A stretch of 64,000 nucleotides of DNA from KBS50 sp042434095 (lineage in GTDB: Bacteria; Actinomycetota; Actinomycetes; Mycobacteriales; Micromonosporaceae): contig NZ_JBHLUE010000004.1 of assembly GCF_042434095.1 (NCBI RefSeq), positions 620,001-684,000 on the forward strand. The letters run 5' to 3'. Position 1 is the stretch's first letter; each line of letters opens with the position of its first letter. Below the pieces are notes generated by a model that saw nothing but the letters and a program-made list of their open reading frames with translations, was not told where the DNA came from and searched no databases. Positions 24,147 to 32,404 of the stretch are shown here, piece by piece. The translations under genes and the position numbers were made by a program.

Positions 24147-26165
24147 TCAGTGGGCCTTCGAGTCGCGGTGGGGCTGAGCGGGGTTCGGCGCGGGGGCGGT
24201 CGCTCTGGCCGGCTTGTACTCGACCTCCAGCCTGCCGATCACGGCCTGACCACTCGCCTCGACCTTGAAGAACCGGTAGTCCGACCTTCCCCGGTAGGTG
24301 TACCGGGTTCGGGTCGGGTTCTCGTAGGTTGTCGCTCGCGTCGGCAGCTTGACATAGGCCTTGCCGTCCACCGAGCCGTACAGCGAAACCTCGCCCGGGG
24401 CGTTGTACGCGTAGACCGCGGCGCTGGTGAGCCTTCCGCCCAGCGCGTACGCCACGCTGGTGGCGGCGCCGTCCCCGCTCTTCAGGACCGCCAGGTCCTC
24501 CTGCTGTGCCGAGTTTCCGTACGACTTCTGGGTCGTCGCGTTCGGCTCATGGGAAGACGTCTTGGAGAGGTCGAAGAGGTCGTCGACGATCCACTGCCGG
24601 TGGACGACGACCGGGCCCGAAACCTTGGACGGCGCCGATGTTCCGCCGCTGTTCTCGGCCACGACCCGGTAGTAGTACCGCCGGCCCGGCAGCGCCCCGG
24701 CGTCGTGGAAGAGGCTCGTGTACGTCGGCAGGTTGTCGTAGACCACGCCCACCACCGACCAGGGGCCGCGCTTGGACTCGCTGCGCTGCACCCGGTAGCT
24801 CTGGGCGCCGGTCGAACCCTGCCAGGAGATGTGTCCGACGTCGGCGACCGGGAGCAGGCGCGGCGGCTGGGGAGCGGCCAGCGCGGGCGGCGCACCGGCA
24901 TTCCCCATGATCTTCCAGGCCTTCTCGACCAGGATCTTCTGCAGCGTGATCTCCGTCTGGATCTCCGGCAGGTATCCCGCCGTGCCAGGGAAACCGGGCC
25001 AGTTGAGGTCCTCGTACTGCGAACCGCCGTCCGAGTGCTTGTAGAAGCCGCCGTCACGGTTGTGGAAGCGCGTCCCCCACCAGTTGGCGCCGCTGGCCCC
25101 GTCCGCGATCAGCTCGTCCAGGAGGGCGGCCAGCCGGGCCGGCGGCGTGTACATGGCGATCTCGCCGACGACCAGGGCGGTCTTCCCCTTGGTCAGCTCT
25201 CTGATGATCTTCAGGGTGGGTGTGTCACCGATGTCGCCGGAGGTCGAGGTCCGCAGGGCCGGCGGCAACGACGTGTCGGTGACGGGCCCGGTGAGACCGA
25301 CGTAGGTGTGGTACGAGAGGACGTCGATGTTCTTGTCGGCGCCGAACTCGTCGTAGTTCTGCACCAGGGCGCCGTTGGAGAACTTGGCGACGTCGTCGGG
25401 CTTGTTGCGTCCGTCGATGAACAGCTGCGCCGGCGCGGTCTGCTTCACGAACCGGGCGAGGTCGTGCAGCCAGGTCGCGCGCTCGGGCTGGTTTCCGACG
25501 ACGATCTCGTTCCCGGACTCCCAGCCCATGATCGCCTTGTCGTCCTTGTACGGGACGCCGGTGAACGAGTTCGTCCGGTTCAGCAGCCGCTCGACCATGC
25601 TCTTGAACTGCCGGTTGGCCGTGCTGCCCACCGTGAAGAAGTCGTCACCATAGGTCGTCGTCCCGCCCCGGATGGTGGCCTTGTAGTTCACCAGCGGGAT
25701 GTAGACGCGTACCCCCTGCTCGTTGCAGATTTGCAGCAACTTGTCGAGCACGCGCATCGCGTCCCGGTTGAGGGTGACGTCATCGGCGCCCAACGGGGCC
25801 TTCACCATGTAGTTCGGATCGGCTCCGTTGGTCACGGTGACCACGAAGGTCCGCATGACCTGACCGTGCATCTGCTTGACGGTCGCCACCGCGTCCCGCA
25901 GCTCGTACTCGTTCGGCAACCGGACCGGGGAGTTCGCCTCGAACCGGTTGTTGTCGATGATCTGGAGCACGTCGGGCATGTTGGTCGAGACGAAGCGGAA
26001 TTCCTTCGATCCGTCCGTCAGCTTGTCTCCGGTCCTGGTGATGAAGTGCTGCAGCACGCTCCGGCCGCCCGCCTGGGCGGCCTGCGGGTGGATGAGCGCC
26101 GGAACGATTGTCAGCACCATCGTGATCAGATAGACCGCCGCGGTCGCGATCCTCTTCGCTCTCAT
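24147..26165 (-). CDS. secreted GH5-type endo-mannanase-like protein
   Basis: 672-aa secreted enzyme. The signal peptide (residues 1-32) ends at QAAQA. The TIM barrel shows WESGNE with Asn219-Glu220 (acid/base) and LVVGEIAMY with Glu335 (probable nucleophile), the GH5 clan-A arrangement; the family 5 mannanase/cellulase group fits best. A fibronectin-III-like domain (about 445-530) and a C-terminal beta-sandwich resembling a discoidin-type binding module follow. The ATG at 26165 has GGGG close upstream. A LacI-type operator lies 159 bases upstream in the divergent space shared with the dehydrogenase gene. Substrate, probably a plant beta-mannan or glucan, is inferred. Confidence 0.78.
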   Translation of the reverse strand: MRAKRIATAAVYLITMVLTIVPALIHPQAAQAGGRSVLQHFITRTGDKLTDGSKEFRFVSTNMPDVLQIIDNNRFEANSPVRLPNEYELRDAVATVKQMHGQVMRTFVVTVTNGADPNYMVKAPLGADDVTLNRDAMRVLDKLLQICNEQGVRVYIPLVNYKATIRGGTTTYGDDFFTVGSTANRQFKSMVERLLNRTNSFTGVPYKDDKAIMGWESGNEIVVGNQPERATWLHDLARFVKQTAPAQLFIDGRNKPDDVAKFSNGALVQNYDEFGADKNIDVLSYHTYVGLTGPVTDTSLPPALRTSTSGDIGDTPTLKIIRELTKGKTALVVGEIAMYTPPARLAALLDELIADGASGANWWGTRFHNRDGGFYKHSDGGSQYEDLNWPGFPGTAGYLPEIQTEITLQKILVEKAWKIMGNAGAPPALAAPQPPRLLPVADVGHISWQGSTGAQSYRVQRSESKRGPWSVVGVVYDNLPTYTSLFHDAGALPGRRYYYRVVAENSGGTSAPSKVSGPVVVHRQWIVDDLFDLSKTSSHEPNATTQKSYGNSAQQEDLAVLKSGDGAATSVAYALGGRLTSAAVYAYNAPGEVSLYGSVDGKAYVKLPTRATTYENPTRTRYTYRGRSDYRFFKVEASGQAVIGRLEVEYKPARATAPAPNPAQPHRDSKAH

Positions 26166-26323
26166 GTGTCCCCATCTCTTCGTGGTGACGGTCGATCGGG
26201 CGCAGGGAGGTGGGTGGTCAGCGGCCGGAAGTCCTCCCCGAACCCCTACCGGGGTTCTCGGACGTCAAGGTTGTGGATGTCTTCGGGGCCGCTTCCGCAG
26301 CATGCCACGGCCCGCCGGGACTG

Positions 26324-26337
26324 GGCAAGCGCTTTCC
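26324..26337. promoter_or_regulatory. LacI-type operator between GH5-like and dehydrogenase genes
   Basis: GGCAAGCGCTTTCC is a 14-bp palindrome with one mismatched pair (12 of 14 bases symmetrical) and a central CG. It closely resembles GGAAAGCGTTTTCC at 28223 but differs from the cluster-1 operator. The remaining 367-base intergenic space (26166-26532) shows no gene. Confidence 0.6.
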
Positions 26338-26532
26338 GAGATTGACGTTGATACGGTCCCGCCGACGTGGAGCCCGATCCGGCCCTCCGACTGAAGAGCC
26401 TGCCCAGACGCTGACTCAGCGCGGCTCGCCACCGGCGTCGACGGTCCGACCGCTCGGAAAGGGCTTTCTGTGCTGCCCTTGACACGGCTAGGGTGGGCTT
26501 CCGTGACGCCGACCGAGAGGGGACCACAACCC

Positions 26533-27519
26533 ATGCCGCGGAGCACGATCGTGGTCGATATCGCCGACGCGCTGGTCGCCGACCTGTTCGACCCCGACCT
26601 TCGCGCCCGGCTCGACGCGCTCGGTACGGTGGTCGACACCGGTGGCACGGCGGACGACGCCCGTCGCTTCAGCGCCGATGTCGCCGTGACGGGATGGGGC
26701 TCCCGGGCCTTCCCCGGGACGCTGCCGCCCTCGGCGCGGCTGCGCTTCGTCGTGCACTCCGCCGGCACCATCAGGCAGCTCGTGCCGCACAGTCTCATCG
26801 CCGGCGGGTTGGCCGTCAGCCAGGCGACGGCCGGGATGGCTCGGTCCGTCGCGGAGCTCGCGCTGGCCTTCACCCTCGCCCTTCCGCGCGACCTGCAGCG
26901 CGTGGCTGCCGTCATGCGCGGTTGCCACGACTGGCACGCCGCCCAGCCGACCGCGCTGGGCAGGGCGGTCTGCGAGAGCACGGTGGGCGTGGTGGGCGCG
27001 AGTCGGATCGGCCGCATCTACATCGAGCTCGTGCGGGCGCTCGGCGCGACGGTGCTGGTCTACGACCCGTACCTGTCGGACGCCGACGCCGCGGCGTTGG
27101 GGGCGCGGCCCAGCACGCTCGAGGCGCTCATGTCCGCGAGCGACGTGGTCGCCCTGCACGCCCCGGTCACCGCCCAGACCAGGGGCATGATCACCGCGGC
27201 GCTCCTCGCGTCGATGCGCGACGGCGCGTGCCTGGTGAACACGGCACGCTCGGCCATCGTGGACATGCCCGCCCTCGAACGGGAGCTGGTCTCCGGGCGT
27301 ATCCGGGGCGCCCTGGACGTCTTCGACCTCGAGCCGCTGCCGCCCGACTACCCCCTGTTCGGGCTACCGAACGTCATCCTGACGCCGCACCTCGGCGCGG
27401 TCACGACCGCCTCCCGACGCCACCAGGGCCTGATTGTCGTCGAGGAGATCGAGCGGTTCCTGGCCGGGCGGCCGTTGCGACACGCCGTTACCGCCGAGTC
27501 CTACGGCCGGCTCGCCTGA
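26533..27519 (+). CDS. D-isomer-specific 2-hydroxyacid dehydrogenase
   Basis: 328-aa NAD(P)-dependent dehydrogenase. The Rossmann motif is GVVGASRIGR. The catalytic triad regions are VNTARSAIVD (Arg), DVFDLEPLP (Glu) and LTPHLGAVT (His), with the usual spacing. Reduces or oxidises a 2-oxo/2-hydroxy acid, perhaps a sugar-acid intermediate of the adjacent cluster (inference). The ATG at 26533 follows GAGAGGGGACC; an in-frame GTG at 26503 is less likely. Its 3' end overlaps by 156 bases the convergent YesL-like gene. Confidence 0.88.
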   Translation: MPRSTIVVDIADALVADLFDPDLRARLDALGTVVDTGGTADDARRFSADVAVTGWGSRAFPGTLPPSARLRFVVHSAGTIRQLVPHSLIAGGLAVSQATAGMARSVAELALAFTLALPRDLQRVAAVMRGCHDWHAAQPTALGRAVCESTVGVVGASRIGRIYIELVRALGATVLVYDPYLSDADAAALGARPSTLEALMSASDVVALHAPVTAQTRGMITAALLASMRDGACLVNTARSAIVDMPALERELVSGRIRGALDVFDLEPLPPDYPLFGLPNVILTPHLGAVTTASRRHQGLIVVEEIERFLAGRPLRHAVTAESYGRLA

Positions 27520-28128
27520 TCCGGCCGCGCCGGCCCCGCGGCCGCCGAGAGTCCAGGCGACGATGACGACCGGCACGAGCCCAAAGCCGACAAGCAACAG
27601 GGCCGGCCGGTACGCGGCCGTCACGAGCCACGCCGCGAACAGGATGAACGCCCACAGCGCGCGCAGCGGAACCTCGGTGAGCCGGCCGAGCGCGGCCCTG
27701 CCGAGCGCGGCCCTGCCGAGCGCGGCCCTGCCGAGCGCGCCGGCCGGGCCGCGCGCTCCCGCAGCGTACACGTCCAGCAGGCAGAGGTACCAGGCGCACA
27801 GGAAGCCGGTGACGAAGGCCAGGGTGCCGACGGCCGGATATCGCACCGCGGTCGGCGCCGCCGACCAGAAGAGGTAGGCGAGCAGCAGCCCGCCGCCGAC
27901 CACCGGCGCCCCCAGGCCGAACGGCCATGCGCAACGCCACGCGCGGGCAAAGGCGGCCAGGAAGCCGCGCGCCCCGACGCGCCCGCCCGCCCGCAGCACC
28001 CCGACCTGCTCCTGGAGCGCCAGCACGGACGGAACGGCCGTGACGAGCGGCAGCGCGAACAGCACACACAGCAGGTGCAGCGCCAGCGCCGTGCCGATGT
28101 CGTCGAGCAGGGGGAGCAGACGCCGCAT
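27364..28128 (-). CDS. YesL-like (DUF624) membrane protein
   Basis: 254-aa membrane protein with five or so hydrophobic helices and the DUF624/YesL layout: an N-terminal helix ending in LPLVTAVPSVLALQ and a basic loop before the second helix pair. YesL genes commonly sit beside oligosaccharide ABC transporters, as here, beside the binding-protein gene. Role unknown. Three copies of a 15-bp repeat encode ALGRA-ALGRA-ALGRA in one loop. The last roughly 50 residues are hydrophilic and overlap the convergent dehydrogenase gene, so the true protein may be functionally shorter. The ATG at 28128 is tentative. Confidence 0.6.
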   Translation of the reverse strand: MRRLLPLLDDIGTALALHLLCVLFALPLVTAVPSVLALQEQVGVLRAGGRVGARGFLAAFARAWRCAWPFGLGAPVVGGGLLLAYLFWSAAPTAVRYPAVGTLAFVTGFLCAWYLCLLDVYAAGARGPAGALGRAALGRAALGRAALGRLTEVPLRALWAFILFAAWLVTAAYRPALLLVGFGLVPVVIVAWTLGGRGAGAAGSGEPAVGLGGNGVSQRPPGQEPLDLLDDNQALVASGGGRDRAEVRRQDDVR

Positions 28129-28188
28129 GGCCTCGCCTCCGTCGCGGGTCCCGTGTGCTGTTCATCCATCACGATCCGGATCACATGG

Positions 28189-28236
28189 TTGCACAACGGC
28201 GGCCTCATCACTACGGTCCTCAGGAAAGCGTTTTCC
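28189..28236 (+). promoter_or_regulatory. promoter with overlapping LacI operator for ABC cluster 2
   Basis: TTGCAC (28189-28194) and TACGGT (28212-28217) are 17 bases apart. GGAAAGCGTTTTCC (28223-28236, 12 of 14 positions palindromic) covers the expected start site near 28224. This geometry predicts strong repression by a LacI-family protein. No LacI gene is adjacent. Confidence 0.72.
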
Positions 28237-28274
28237 AGCAGATTGCAGTGCTCCTGACAGGAGGTTTCCCACGC

Positions 28275-29564
28275 ATGAAGCGCAAACTTGGCGTGCTCGC
28301 GGCCCTGACGGCGGGCGCGCTCGTGCTCACGGGTTGCTCGAGCTCCGGCTCGAACCGCTCCGGCGGTGACACCAACGCCGCCGAGCAGACGGGCACCCTG
28401 CGGGTGCTCGTCGCCAACTTCCCGTCCAACGACCAGGGCACCAAGACCTTCGCCGCGATAGTGGACGTCTTCCACAAGACATATCCGAAGGTCAAGGTCG
28501 AGTCGGACTTCGCCCCGTACGACGGGATGAACCAGAAGATCTCCACCTCGCTGGCCGGCGGCAGCCCGTACGACGTCATCAGCGCGGGCATCGGTTGGGT
28601 ACAGCCGATGGCCGATCTGGGCGCCATCCAGAGCCTGACCAAGCTCGGTGTCACCAAGCAGAGCGTCGAGGACTCGACGAACCCCGCCTTCGTGCCGCCG
28701 ATGCTCTACAAGAACGACGTGTACGCGCTGCCCGTCATCGCGAACCCGCGGGTGCTCGCGTACAGCAAGAGCGCGTTCACCAAGGCGGGCCTCGACCCGA
28801 CGAAGCCACCGCAGAGCCTCACCGAGCTGCGCGAGTATGCCAAGAAGCTCACCATCCGGGACGCGGGCGGTCGCATCACCCAGACCGGTTTCGACTTCTG
28901 GGCGCCGCCGTCCAACTACCGTCAGCAGTTCGTCGCCTTCATGGGCGCGCTCGGCGGGCGCGAGTTCGACGGCGAGACCCCGGTGTTCGACTCGCCGGCC
29001 GGCGTCGACGCGCTGACCACCATCCGCGACATGGTCTCGGTCGACAAGTCCTCGACGTACGGCTATCAGAACTCCGCGCAGTCCGCCCTGGTGACGGCGG
29101 GCGAGGCGGCGATGGGATTCGCCAGCCCGAACGTGGACTGCTCCAGCGCGGGCATCGGCGACCGGTGCAAGGATCTCGTCTACTTCACCCTCAAGGACAA
29201 GCAGGAGGTCCAGTACGTCGGCGGGCGAACCGCCTCGGTGGGCGGCCGGACGAAGCTGCCGCAGGCCGCGCTCGCCCTCGCGAAGGCGTTCACCGATCCC
29301 CAGGTGCAGGTCGCGGTCTCGAAGATCGACCGCGGGGTGCCGATCGGCAAGGACGCCGGCGAGAGCGAGTGCGTGAAGTCCAACCCGGCCAGCACGATCG
29401 CGTGGAAGGACCTCGACAAGGGTGTCTTCGAGTTCGGCGGCCCCACCTATCTCGACTTCCGGGCCAAGTTCGGTCCCGCGCTGGACCAGGTGATCCTCGG
29501 CAAGGCCGAGCCGAAGAAGACGCTCGACGATCTCAAGCAGGTCGCGCTCAGCGGCGGCCGGTGA
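28275..29564 (+). CDS. ABC sugar-binding lipoprotein
   Basis: 429-aa solute-binding protein of CUT1 type. The signal peptide ends with lipobox LTGC, followed by a Ser/Gly-rich tether. The mature domain contains LRVLVANFPSND, SLAGGSPYDVISAG and GEAAMGFASPN, typical of family 1. AGGAGG lies ten bases before the ATG at 28275. First gene of a cluster with two permeases, a TIM-barrel isomerase and DUF2264. The promoter carries a LacI-type operator. Substrate unknown; the DUF2264 and isomerase neighbours point to a uronic- or deoxy-sugar-containing oligosaccharide (inference). Confidence 0.9.
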   Translation: MKRKLGVLAALTAGALVLTGCSSSGSNRSGGDTNAAEQTGTLRVLVANFPSNDQGTKTFAAIVDVFHKTYPKVKVESDFAPYDGMNQKISTSLAGGSPYDVISAGIGWVQPMADLGAIQSLTKLGVTKQSVEDSTNPAFVPPMLYKNDVYALPVIANPRVLAYSKSAFTKAGLDPTKPPQSLTELREYAKKLTIRDAGGRITQTGFDFWAPPSNYRQQFVAFMGALGGREFDGETPVFDSPAGVDALTTIRDMVSVDKSSTYGYQNSAQSALVTAGEAAMGFASPNVDCSSAGIGDRCKDLVYFTLKDKQEVQYVGGRTASVGGRTKLPQAALALAKAFTDPQVQVAVSKIDRGVPIGKDAGESECVKSNPASTIAWKDLDKGVFEFGGPTYLDFRAKFGPALDQVILGKAEPKKTLDDLKQVALSGGR

Positions 29565-29648
29565 CGCCCGTGGGCCCCGGCCTCCCCCGGGGCCGATGGG
29601 CCAACCCGACCATCCCGCCTTCACCCAGCCCAGAAGGGTCAAGATGAG

Positions 29649-30605
29649 GTGACCACACTCTCCGCCGCAGAAGCGACCAGCGCCCCGGCCGCGCCCGCCT
29701 CGCACGCCTTACGACGGTCCGGCCGGCGACGCGGCAGCGTGGATCGCTCCAAGGCGCGGGCCGGCTGGCTACTCCTGGGCCCCGCCCTGCTGCACTCGGT
29801 GATCTTCATCGCGATTCCCATCGTGATCGTCGCCGTCCTCAGCCTGACCGATGCGCGCGTGGCCAGCCAGGGCGTCTTCATCGGGCTCGACAACTACACC
29901 GAGTTGTTCCACGATGACGTCTTCCGCAAGGCGCTGGTGAACACGCTGCTCTACACCGTGGTCGTCGTGCCGGTGGGGATGGCGATCGCCCTGAGCGTCG
30001 CGATCGGGCTCAACCAGCAGCTCCGCGCGCGGGGCCTGTTCCGTACGCTGTTCTACATCCCGGTCGTCACCAGCTCCGTCGCCGTCTCGGCGGTGTGGCT
30101 GTGGATCTACAACCCCGCCGCCGGCCTGGCCAACCAGGTGCTCGCGTTCTTCGGCCTCGCCCGCTCCGGCTGGCTGACCGACCCGGACGTGGCGCTGCCC
30201 GCACTCATGATCATCGGTGTGTGGCAGGGCCTGGGCAACAAGATGATCGTCTACCTGGCCGCCCTGCAGGGCATCTCCCCGGACCTCGTCGAGGCCGCCC
30301 GGCTGGACGGCGCGGGCCGGTGGCAGGTGTTCCGCCACGTCACCTGGCCCGGCCTCGCGCCGGTGCACTTCTTCGTCCTGGTCACCTCGATCACGAGTTC
30401 GTTCCAGGTCTTCGATCTGGTCTACGTCACCACCCACGGCGGTCCGGCGGACGCGACCAACGTGCTCACGTTCGACATCTTCACCAACGCCTTCACCCGG
30501 CTGCAGATCGGCTATGCGAGCGCGGAGACGGTCGTCATGTTCGGCTTCGTCGCAGTCATGATCTACCTCGGTCGGCTCACCCAGCGCGATCGGAGGGAAC
30601 TGTGA
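29649..30605 (+). CDS. ABC sugar transporter permease, MalF type
   Basis: 318-aa CUT1 permease with six membrane helices and the EAA loop (LVEAARLDGAGRWQVFRHVTWP) that docks on the ATPase. Starts with GTG at 29649; AGAAGG lies about 12 bases upstream. The N-terminal 36 residues are a basic cytoplasmic tail. Its TGA overlaps the next permease's ATG by one base, so the pair is translated together. Partner of the lipoprotein 84 bases upstream. Confidence 0.9.
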   Translation: MTTLSAAEATSAPAAPASHALRRSGRRRGSVDRSKARAGWLLLGPALLHSVIFIAIPIVIVAVLSLTDARVASQGVFIGLDNYTELFHDDVFRKALVNTLLYTVVVVPVGMAIALSVAIGLNQQLRARGLFRTLFYIPVVTSSVAVSAVWLWIYNPAAGLANQVLAFFGLARSGWLTDPDVALPALMIIGVWQGLGNKMIVYLAALQGISPDLVEAARLDGAGRWQVFRHVTWPGLAPVHFFVLVTSITSSFQVFDLVYVTTHGGPADATNVLTFDIFTNAFTRLQIGYASAETVVMFGFVAVMIYLGRLTQRDRREL

Positions 30606-31534
30606 TGGTCACGATCGCCGAGGCGCCGCCCACCCCGACCGTCCCGGCCGCCCGCCGCGGATCCGGAACGACGTCCGCGCGGGCGTCCCGCATCCTCCTG
30701 TACGCCGTCCTCTCGGCGGGTGGCTTCCTGATGGTCGTGCCGTTCATCTGGATGCTGTTGACCTCCTTCAAGGAGCTCAGCGAGATCAACACCTTCGCCT
30801 GGTTGCCGAGAACCTTCGCCTGGCACAACTACATCGACGCGTTCAACGCCGCGCCCTTCCTGACGTACTTCCGGAACAGCTTCATCGTCGTGGTCGCGCA
30901 GACCGTGCCGCTGCTCTTCCTGGCCGGGGCGGCGGGCTACGCGTTGGCGCAGCTGCCCGTCCGCGGGCGGCAGCCGATCCTGACCTACTTCATCCTGCTG
31001 CTCGGCGTGCCGTTCCAGGTGCTCATCGTGCCGCTGTTCATGGTGGTGCGCTCGGTCCCGCTGGCCGGCGGCAACGACATCCTCGGGCAGGGCGGCACCG
31101 GCTGGATCGACACCTGGTGGGCGCTGATCATCCCGTTCGTCTCCGCCCCGCTGTACGTGTTCCTCGCCCGACAGTTCTTCGTCTCGCTGCCGGCCGAACT
31201 CGCCGACGCGGCCCGGGTGGACGGCGTCTCCGAGATCGGCATCTTCTTCCGCATCATGGTCCCGCTCGCCCGCCCGGCCTTCGTGACCATCATCCTGTTC
31301 AATGTCGAGTCGGCCTGGAACGGATTCATCTGGCCCCTCGTCGCGACCAGCTCGGAACAGCTGCGACCGCTCCAGTTCGGCCTGGCCACCTTCATCCCCA
31401 CGTCGTCGGACACCCCGCAGTGGCCGTTCCTGATGGCCATCTCGGCGCTGGCGGCGCTGCCGATGATCATCCTGTTCGTCTTCGGTCAGCGCTACTTCAT
31501 CGCCGGCCTGGCAAACTCGGGGATCAAGGGATGA
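30605..31534 (+). CDS. ABC sugar transporter permease, MalG type
   Basis: 309-aa CUT1 permease. GGFLMVVPFIWMLLTSFK opens the first helix and the EAA loop is LADAARVDGVSEIGIFFRIMVP. GGAGG precedes the ATG, which overlaps the upstream stop codon; GTG three bases earlier is an alternative. Its own stop overlaps the isomerase start (ATGA). No ATPase gene is in the cluster, again implying a shared one. Confidence 0.92.
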   Translation: MVTIAEAPPTPTVPAARRGSGTTSARASRILLYAVLSAGGFLMVVPFIWMLLTSFKELSEINTFAWLPRTFAWHNYIDAFNAAPFLTYFRNSFIVVVAQTVPLLFLAGAAGYALAQLPVRGRQPILTYFILLLGVPFQVLIVPLFMVVRSVPLAGGNDILGQGGTGWIDTWWALIIPFVSAPLYVFLARQFFVSLPAELADAARVDGVSEIGIFFRIMVPLARPAFVTIILFNVESAWNGFIWPLVATSSEQLRPLQFGLATFIPTSSDTPQWPFLMAISALAALPMIILFVFGQRYFIAGLANSGIKG

Positions 31535-32370
31535 GCGACCTGCGCGTTCCCGACCGGCGACCCGCGTTCTCCACCCTCGGCGCCTCGGGCGAACCGCTTG
31601 ATCAGGTCGTCCACCTCGCCCGCGCCGCCGGCCTCACCGGCGTCGAACTGCGCTGCGCGCCGGACGAGCCGATCCACCCGGGGCTGACCGCCGAGCAGGT
31701 GGAATCGGTCGCCCGGACGCTCGACGCGGGCTGGCTCAGCGTCCTCGCGCTCAGCGGCTACGTGCGGCTGTGCGCGCCGGACGACGACTTTCAACTCATC
31801 GAGCTGACCCGCCAGCTCACCCTCGCCGCGGCGGTCGGCGCGGCGGGCGTGCGGGTGTTCATGGGCGACGAGGACGGCACCGGTGAGCCGCGCGCGCGGC
31901 GCCGCCTGGCCGCGGCGGCGCCTCAGGCCGCCCGGCTGGGGGTACGCATCCTGATCGAGACGCACGACAGCCACGCGGAGAGCCGCCGACTCGCCGGCTT
32001 CATCGGCACGCTCGACGCCGACACCGTACGCGCGGTCGGCGTCATCTGGGACACGGCCCACACCTGGCGGCACGGCGAGTCGCCGGCCAGGAGCCTTGAC
32101 CTGCTCGCGCCGTACCTCGCCCACCTGCAGGTCAAGGACGTCGCCTCGGACAGCGACGCCACCCCCGTACCGCTCGGCTCGGGCCGGTACCCGGTCCGCG
32201 AACTGGGGGCCGCGCTGGATGCGGTGCGCTGGCGCGGCTGGGTCTGCCTGGAGTGGGAGCGCAAGTGGCAGCCCGGACTGCCGCCGATCCGGGAGGCGCT
32301 CGAACGCTTTCCTGGCTGGGCGGCCGCGGTGCTCGGCGTCGCGGCGACGGGACCCGAGCCCCGCCCATGA
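31531..32370 (+). CDS. sugar phosphate isomerase/epimerase-like TIM barrel
   Basis: 279-aa protein of the xylose-isomerase-like AP-endonuclease-2 TIM-barrel superfamily. Likely metal ligands include the Glu in LIETHDSH, the Asp-His pair in VIWDTAHTW and the Glu in VCLEWERKW. Such enzymes isomerise or epimerise sugars or inositol derivatives. Coupled by ATGA overlap to the permease upstream; DUF2264 follows after 34 bases. It probably processes the imported sugar in the cytoplasm; the exact substrate cannot be read from sequence. Confidence 0.85.
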   Translation: MSDLRVPDRRPAFSTLGASGEPLDQVVHLARAAGLTGVELRCAPDEPIHPGLTAEQVESVARTLDAGWLSVLALSGYVRLCAPDDDFQLIELTRQLTLAAAVGAAGVRVFMGDEDGTGEPRARRRLAAAAPQAARLGVRILIETHDSHAESRRLAGFIGTLDADTVRAVGVIWDTAHTWRHGESPARSLDLLAPYLAHLQVKDVASDSDATPVPLGSGRYPVRELGAALDAVRWRGWVCLEWERKWQPGLPPIREALERFPGWAAAVLGVAATGPEPRP

Positions 32371-32404
32371 CGGGAACCACCGGGCACCACGCGAGAGGAC
32401 TGTG

